Assembly: GCA_003225175.1 (NCBI GenBank)
Contig: QIBA01000044.1
Span: forward strand, 1 to 64,000
Direction: 5' to 3'
DNA: 64,000 nt
DNA from: Acidobacteriota bacterium
GTDB lineage: Bacteria > Acidobacteriota > Terriglobia > Terriglobales > Acidobacteriaceae
Position numbers and translations under genes: made by a program. The notes under the pieces were generated by a model, which searched no databases, was not told the DNA's origin, and saw nothing but the letters and a program-made list of their open reading frames with translations. Below, piece after piece: positions 59,802 to 64,000 of this stretch; the first letter of the stretch is position 1, and each line of letters begins with the position of its first letter.

Positions 59802-62153
59802 ATGACTCCAGTTCAAACACCTATCCCTACGCCGGGAAGTGCCAACGAACGCCTGTTCCCTGTTCTGTTGGAAATCATGGCGGCAATTTCCGACCATAAC
59901 CTGGACAAGCTTCTGCAAACCATCACGAAGGGAGCTTCTTCCGTATTGGGAGCGGAGCGCTCGACTTTGTTTGTGGTCGATCGCAACAAGAAGCAGATCT
60001 GGTCAAAGGTGGCTCAGGGCGCAGGAATCACTGAGATCAGGATTCCGCTGGGCGCAGGCATCGCCGGACACGTAGCACTTACTGGCGAGATCATCAACAT
60101 TCCAAACGCATACGCCGATCCTCGCTTTAATCGCGAAATTGACAAACGTACCGGCTACACGACACGAAGCATTCTTTGCATGCCTATGAAGGACGCCACC
60201 GACCGGATCATCGGAGTCTTTCAGCTCCTCAATAAGCACACCGGTGCCTTTACCGCAGACGATGAGCAACTGCTCCAGGCATTCGCGGCGCAGGCCGCCA
60301 TTGCAGCCAAGAACGCGATGCTGAACGACGAGATCAGGAAGCGGATGGAAGTTTCCGAGACACTTCTCAAAGTGATGAAATCGGTCGCCTCGGAGCTGCA
60401 TATCGACGAGTTACTGAAGAAGATCGTAAACAGCACTTCTGAGGTGATGAACGCGGAGCGCGCCAGCCTCTTCCTGCTTGATCCCAAGACGGGAGATCTG
60501 TGGTCGAAGGTCGCACAAGGCATGGAGTCGATGGAGATCCGGGTACCTATCGGTATCGGCATCGCAGGGCATGTTGCCATGACCGGTGAAACCATCAACA
60601 TCGAAGACGCTTATGCCGATACGCGGTTCAATCCGGAGATCGACAAGCGTTCCGGATTCCGTACTCGCAGCATGCTTTGCATGCCTCTGCGCAACGACGC
60701 CGGTGAAGTGATGGGGGTCATGCAGGTGCTCAACAAGCTCAACGGCATCTTTACCGAAGAAGACGAGCGTCTGCTCAACGCATTGGGTTCGCAGATTTCG
60801 ATCTCACTCGAAAACTCTCGTCTGTATGAACAAGTTCTTTTCATGCAGAACTACAACTCAAGCATCCTGGGATCGATTGCCACTGGAGTTGTAACGCTCG
60901 GTCCAGACGGGCGAGTGATTTTCGTCAACAGAGCTGCCGAAAACATCTTCGGTTCCTCTGAAACCGGTAAGATGCATGACGAGTTCTTCAATGCCACCCA
61001 AAATCCTGAGCTGACCCATGGCATCGATCGCGTGCTGCAAGCCGCGGAATCCGAATATAAGGCATATCACGCACATTTTCTCCGCCAGGACAATGACGCC
61101 GTGAACGTGAATTTTCAGGTCCTGCCGCTGCACGATCCTTCTGGCAAGAGCTTCGGACTAGTCGTTGTTGCCGACGACATCACACAGGAACAGCGGCTGA
61201 TGAGCACTCTGCGCCGCCATGTTACACGCGAGGTAGCGGAGCGAGTGCTTGCTGATCGCCAGAGACTCAAACTCGGTGGCGATCGTCAAACCGTGGCGGT
61301 GCTCTTCTGCGACATCCGGGATTTCAGCAGCATCTCGGAGGAATCCACGGCGGAAGAAATCGTTGGCTTGCTTAACGACTACTTCACGCGAATGATGGAG
61401 GCTGTCTTCCGCTACGAAGGCATGCTCGACAAGTTCATGGGTGACTCGATGATGGCCGTCTTCGGCGCACCCGTCGCCCGCGAAAATGGTGCTGAGCGTG
61501 CCGTGATGGCCGCGCTCGAAATGCGCAGAATCCTGGCGCGCTATAACCGCCAGCGTGTCGCACGAGGACTGCAGCCGATCCAAACTGGGATTGGCATTAC
61601 GAAAGGCGAGGCCATTACAGGTAATATTGGTTCCGAGCAGCGCATGGACTACACCGTGATCGGCGACACTGTGAACCTCGCTTCTCGCCTTGAAGGTCTC
61701 ACCAAAAACTATGAACACAAGATCCTGATTAACGACCAAGTCTACGAAGACATCAAGGACAAGATCCCATGCGTAGACTTCGGCTTTGCGCAAATCAGAG
61801 GCAAAGGCGGAGCTGTCCATATTTATGGCGTGAAAGAGCCGCTGGAGAACCGCATCTTTCAGCGGATTCCCAAACGCTTTGAAGTTTGTTGCGGACTCGG
61901 AGATCAGCTTGTGACCGGCGCGGCCATTGAGGCTAGCGAAGGTGGGATGAGCTTCTGCACAAGAGCGGACCATGAAGTTGGCAGCGCAATCGACTTGCAC
62001 TGCAACTTTGGAGCAGAATGGGTACAATTTCGCGCCATAGTGCGTCGCGTCAATCCCGACAACATGGGCGTTGAGTTTATCGACCTTCTCCCTGGCATTC
62101 GCGCCAAGCTTACAGACTTCCTTCACACCAGATCGGCAGCCGCCAGCGCGTAA
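59802..62153 (+). CDS. GAF-GAF-PAS-adenylate cyclase-PilZ signalling protein
   Basis: 783 residues, soluble. Two GAF domains (about 18-175 and 190-345; both contain IPLGAGIAGHVA / VPIGIGIAGHVA and a similar following segment, so one duplicated from the other). PAS domain at 350-460 (ILGSIATGVVTLGPDGRVIFVNRAAENIFG). Class III cyclase domain at 495-675 with metal aspartates D504 (FCDIRDFS) and D548 (KFMGDSM), adenine-selecting K544 and T618, and N625/R629 of NLASR. C-terminal PilZ-like domain at 685-775 (KRFEVCCGL, IEASEGGMSFCTRA, VEFIDLLPG). All catalytic residues are present, so adenylate cyclase activity is likely, gated by ligand sensing. Confidence 0.93.
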   Translation: MTPVQTPIPTPGSANERLFPVLLEIMAAISDHNLDKLLQTITKGASSVLGAERSTLFVVDRNKKQIWSKVAQGAGITEIRIPLGAGIAGHVALTGEIINIPNAYADPRFNREIDKRTGYTTRSILCMPMKDATDRIIGVFQLLNKHTGAFTADDEQLLQAFAAQAAIAAKNAMLNDEIRKRMEVSETLLKVMKSVASELHIDELLKKIVNSTSEVMNAERASLFLLDPKTGDLWSKVAQGMESMEIRVPIGIGIAGHVAMTGETINIEDAYADTRFNPEIDKRSGFRTRSMLCMPLRNDAGEVMGVMQVLNKLNGIFTEEDERLLNALGSQISISLENSRLYEQVLFMQNYNSSILGSIATGVVTLGPDGRVIFVNRAAENIFGSSETGKMHDEFFNATQNPELTHGIDRVLQAAESEYKAYHAHFLRQDNDAVNVNFQVLPLHDPSGKSFGLVVVADDITQEQRLMSTLRRHVTREVAERVLADRQRLKLGGDRQTVAVLFCDIRDFSSISEESTAEEIVGLLNDYFTRMMEAVFRYEGMLDKFMGDSMMAVFGAPVARENGAERAVMAALEMRRILARYNRQRVARGLQPIQTGIGITKGEAITGNIGSEQRMDYTVIGDTVNLASRLEGLTKNYEHKILINDQVYEDIKDKIPCVDFGFAQIRGKGGAVHIYGVKEPLENRIFQRIPKRFEVCCGLGDQLVTGAAIEASEGGMSFCTRADHEVGSAIDLHCNFGAEWVQFRAIVRRVNPDNMGVEFIDLLPGIRAKLTDFLHTRSAAASA

Positions 62154-62154
62154 A

Positions 62155-62553
62155 TCATTCCTTCGACTTCAAATTCAGCGCAGCCGAATTCATGCAATAG
62201 CGAAGCCCAGTCGGACGCGGTCCATCGGGAAAAACATGACCAAGATGCGCGTCGCAGCGGCTGCAGATAACTTCGGTCCGGCGCATTCCATAGGCATTCT
62301 CTTCATGCGTGGTCACGCTTTTCTCCGAGAGCGGTGCGTAAAAGCTGGGCCAGCCAGTTCCCGAATCGTACTTGGTATCTGAGCTGAACAATTCTTGCCC
62401 GCAACACACGCATGTGTAGATCCCGGGATCCTTGCTCTTGTAGTACTTTCCTGTGAATGCCCGCTCTGTCCCGCGTTGCCTGGTCACGTGGTATTGCTCA
62501 TCCGCAAGCTGAGATTGCCACTCAGCATCTGACTTTTTTATCTTTTCGGCCAT
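62155..62553 (-). CDS. msrB: peptide-methionine (R)-S-oxide reductase MsrB
   Basis: 132 residues from ATG 62553 after GTCGAGGAGCTAACG. MsrB: DAEWQSQLADEQYHVTRQRGTERAFTGKYYKSKDPGIYTCVCCGQELFSSDTKYDSGTGWPSFYAP, zinc ligands CVCC and CSRC, and the catalytic Cys in LRYCMNSAAL. The family reads GxRYCxNS, matched here. Repairs R-methionine sulfoxide in proteins. Its gene follows gatA on the same strand after about 70 bases and is convergent with the cyclase gene, whose stop is two bases away. Confidence 0.96.
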   Translation of the reverse strand: MAEKIKKSDAEWQSQLADEQYHVTRQRGTERAFTGKYYKSKDPGIYTCVCCGQELFSSDTKYDSGTGWPSFYAPLSEKSVTTHEENAYGMRRTEVICSRCDAHLGHVFPDGPRPTGLRYCMNSAALNLKSKE

Positions 62554-62621
62554 CGTTAGCTCCTCGACATAAGATGTTCCAGAAGTCGAATTGATGCTAT
62601 TCGCTATATCGCAAAGCCAAC

Positions 62622-64000
62622 TCATCGGGTCGCCGAGGCACGCGCGTGCTCGAACGCATGAGCCAGCCGAAGGATTGTTCCCTCTTCAAAATGCCGCCCG
62701 AGGATCTGCATGCCAATCGGCAATCCGTCCTTGGAGTTTCCGCACGGAACCGAGATTCCGGGAATTCCAGCGAGGGAGGCAGTTACGGTGAAAATGTCCG
62801 CCAGATACATCGCCAAAGGATCGTCGGACTTTTCTCCGATCTTGAAAGCCGGAGTGGGAGTCGTAGGTGTTACGATTCCGTCGACTTCCTTGAATGCTGC
62901 GAAAAAGTCCTGTGCTATGAGCGTCCGAACCTTTTGTGCTTTGAGATAATAGGCGTCGTAGTAGCCGGCACTCAAAGTATAAGTTCCCAACATGATGCGG
63001 CGCTTTACTTCCGGCCCGAAGCCTTCGTCGCGACTGCGACGATACATCTCGGACAGCGTCTTTGCCTGCGGAGAGCGATATCCATATCGCACTCCATCGT
63101 AACGAGCCAAATTCGAAGAAGCCTCTGCCGTGGCTATGACGTAGTAAGTAGGAATCGCGTATTGGGTGTGCGGCAGTGAAATCGGCTTGATCTCGCAGCC
63201 TGCTTCGGTCAAGAGCTTGAGTCCAGATTCCACGGCGGAGCGAACTTCAGAGTCCATCTCATTCGGAAAGTATTCTTTTGGAACACCGACGCGAAGACCA
63301 CGGACTGGCTTGCGAATCTCCTGTTCATAATCGGGAACCGGGAGATCGACACAAGTGCTATCCATCGGGTCGCGACCAGCCATGTGACGGAGAATAATTC
63401 CGGCATCCTTCGCCGACTTGGTTAGCGGACCGATGTGGTCTAGTGATGACGCAAAAGCAATCAGCCCATAGCGCGAGACTCTTCCGTAAGTGGGCATGAG
63501 GCCAACCACTCCGCAGAAAGCTCCAGGCTGACGAATGGAACCGCCGGTATCGGATCCCAGGGCGGCCACCGCGGTACCGGCAGCAACGCTGGCAGCAGAG
63601 CCTCCACTGGAACCTCCGGGCACCCGGCTGAGGTCTCGTGGATTGCGTACTGGTCCCCAGGCTGAATTTTCGTTCGACGATCCCATAGCGAACTCATCAC
63701 AATTGAGTTTTCCCAAAATGATCGCACCAGCCTGTTCCAGCCGCGATACTGCCGTGCAATCATAAGGCGGAACGTAGTTGCCAAGAATTTTGGAACCAGC
63801 AGTAGTTCGAACGCCCTGCATGACCATCACATCCTTGATGGCAATCGGCACTCCCCCAAGCGGCGGCAGTGGATCGCCGCGATCTACGATGGCATCCATT
63901 CGTTTGGCTTGCTTTAAAGCGCGATCGCGGGTGAGATTCAAATATGCGTTGATCTGTCCAGGTTGGCGATCCTGCGCGTCGATCTTCTCGTAAAGGTTCT
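62622..64000 (-). CDS. gatA: Asp-tRNA(Asn)/Glu-tRNA(Gln) amidotransferase subunit A (5' end off the right edge)
   Basis: The frame stays open to the window end, adding about 19 residues ([22 protein letters not shown]) before the first internal ATG; the true start lies beyond 64000. Amidase signature with Ser-cis-Ser-Lys triad: Lys in [10 protein letters not shown], Ser in [17 protein letters not shown] and [71 protein letters not shown] is typical of GatA. Supplies ammonia to mischarged Glu-tRNA(Gln) or Asp-tRNA(Asn). Probably co-transcribed with msrB. Confidence 0.96.
   Translation of the reverse strand, partial: NLYEKIDAQDRQPGQINAYLNLTRDRALKQAKRMDAIVDRGDPLPPLGGVPIAIKDVMVMQGVRTTAGSKILGNYVPPYDCTAVSRLEQAGAIILGKLNCDEFAMGSSNENSAWGPVRNPRDLSRVPGGSSGGSAASVAAGTAVAALGSDTGGSIRQPGAFCGVVGLMPTYGRVSRYGLIAFASSLDHIGPLTKSAKDAGIILRHMAGRDPMDSTCVDLPVPDYEQEIRKPVRGLRVGVPKEYFPNEMDSEVRSAVESGLKLLTEAGCEIKPISLPHTQYAIPTYYVIATAEASSNLARYDGVRYGYRSPQAKTLSEMYRRSRDEGFGPEVKRRIMLGTYTLSAGYYDAYYLKAQKVRTLIAQDFFAAFKEVDGIVTPTTPTPAFKIGEKSDDPLAMYLADIFTVTASLAGIPGISVPCGNSKDGLPIGMQILGRHFEEGTILRLAHAFEHARASATR

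Noticed and set aside
1-64000. CRISPR arrays and insertion sequences
   Set aside because: No regularly spaced direct repeats with unique spacers and no transposase gene were seen; the repeats present are short palindromes, tandem units or att-like copies.

Overview
This 64 kb window is bacterial chromosome, most likely from an Acidobacteriota (class Terriglobia/Acidobacteriia). The strongest hint is three very large FtsX/MacB-type permeases of the acidobacterial duplicated orphan permease type (20.8-26.1 kb and 44.3-47.0 kb), two of the loci opened by a PadR repressor. Frequent small secreted or zinc-ribbon proteins and a TonB/BtuB system point to a diderm. The assignment is inference from gene content; no rRNA is present.

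Layout. 1-12 kb: truncated PepSY membrane protein, exported unknowns, a TonB-like protein, a large protein with a divergent class III cyclase domain, a redoxin, MutY, and an HTTM-DCC membrane protein. 12.3-16.4 kb: a four-gene minor pseudopilin operon (FimT/GspH, PilV, PilW, PilX-like) ending in a strong terminator; the PilX-like protein carries a long serine tract. 16.5-20.3 kb: FAD-dependent UDP-galactopyranose-mutase-like enzyme, polytopic GT-C-like protein, exported lectin-like protein. 20.4-26.1 kb: PadR plus two permeases. 26.6-34.1 kb: PilZ proteins, VKOR plus rhodanese, O-methyltransferase, cNMP-binding/DUF1003 protein, and a PP2C-FHA signalling pair. 34.5-39.3 kb: amidohydrolase, tryptophan dioxygenase-like protein, ABC ATPase, receiver protein, PhzF.

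39.4-44.3 kb is the most interesting part. A 1-Cys peroxiredoxin is preceded by a tiny ORF with six Cys codons and a strong intrinsic terminator, arranged like a cysteine-responsive attenuator, and followed at once by tRNA-Cys. Next comes a 3.6 kb island lying between a complete tRNA-Sec gene (selC) and an exact 24-bp duplicate of its 3' end. It carries an N-terminally truncated RHS protein, an overlapping probable immunity gene, and gene fragments, but no recognisable integrase.

44.3-64 kb: third permease with PadR and a palindromic operator, GH16 glucanase, aldo/keto reductase, DsbD-N-like and redoxin genes, a small TonB-domain protein, a cobalamin riboswitch controlling a BtuB-like receptor and a small membrane protein, a poorly populated stretch with small zinc-ribbon proteins and repeats, an RRM protein, a DHA2 efflux pump, a GAF-GAF-PAS-cyclase-PilZ protein, MsrB, and GatA running off the right edge.

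Recurring themes are thiol redox chemistry (redoxins, VKOR, rhodanese, DsbD-N, MsrB, peroxiredoxin, tRNA-Cys, tRNA-Sec), nucleotide-type signalling (two cyclase-domain proteins, a cyclase fragment, PilZ, cNMP binding), and short interspersed palindromes.
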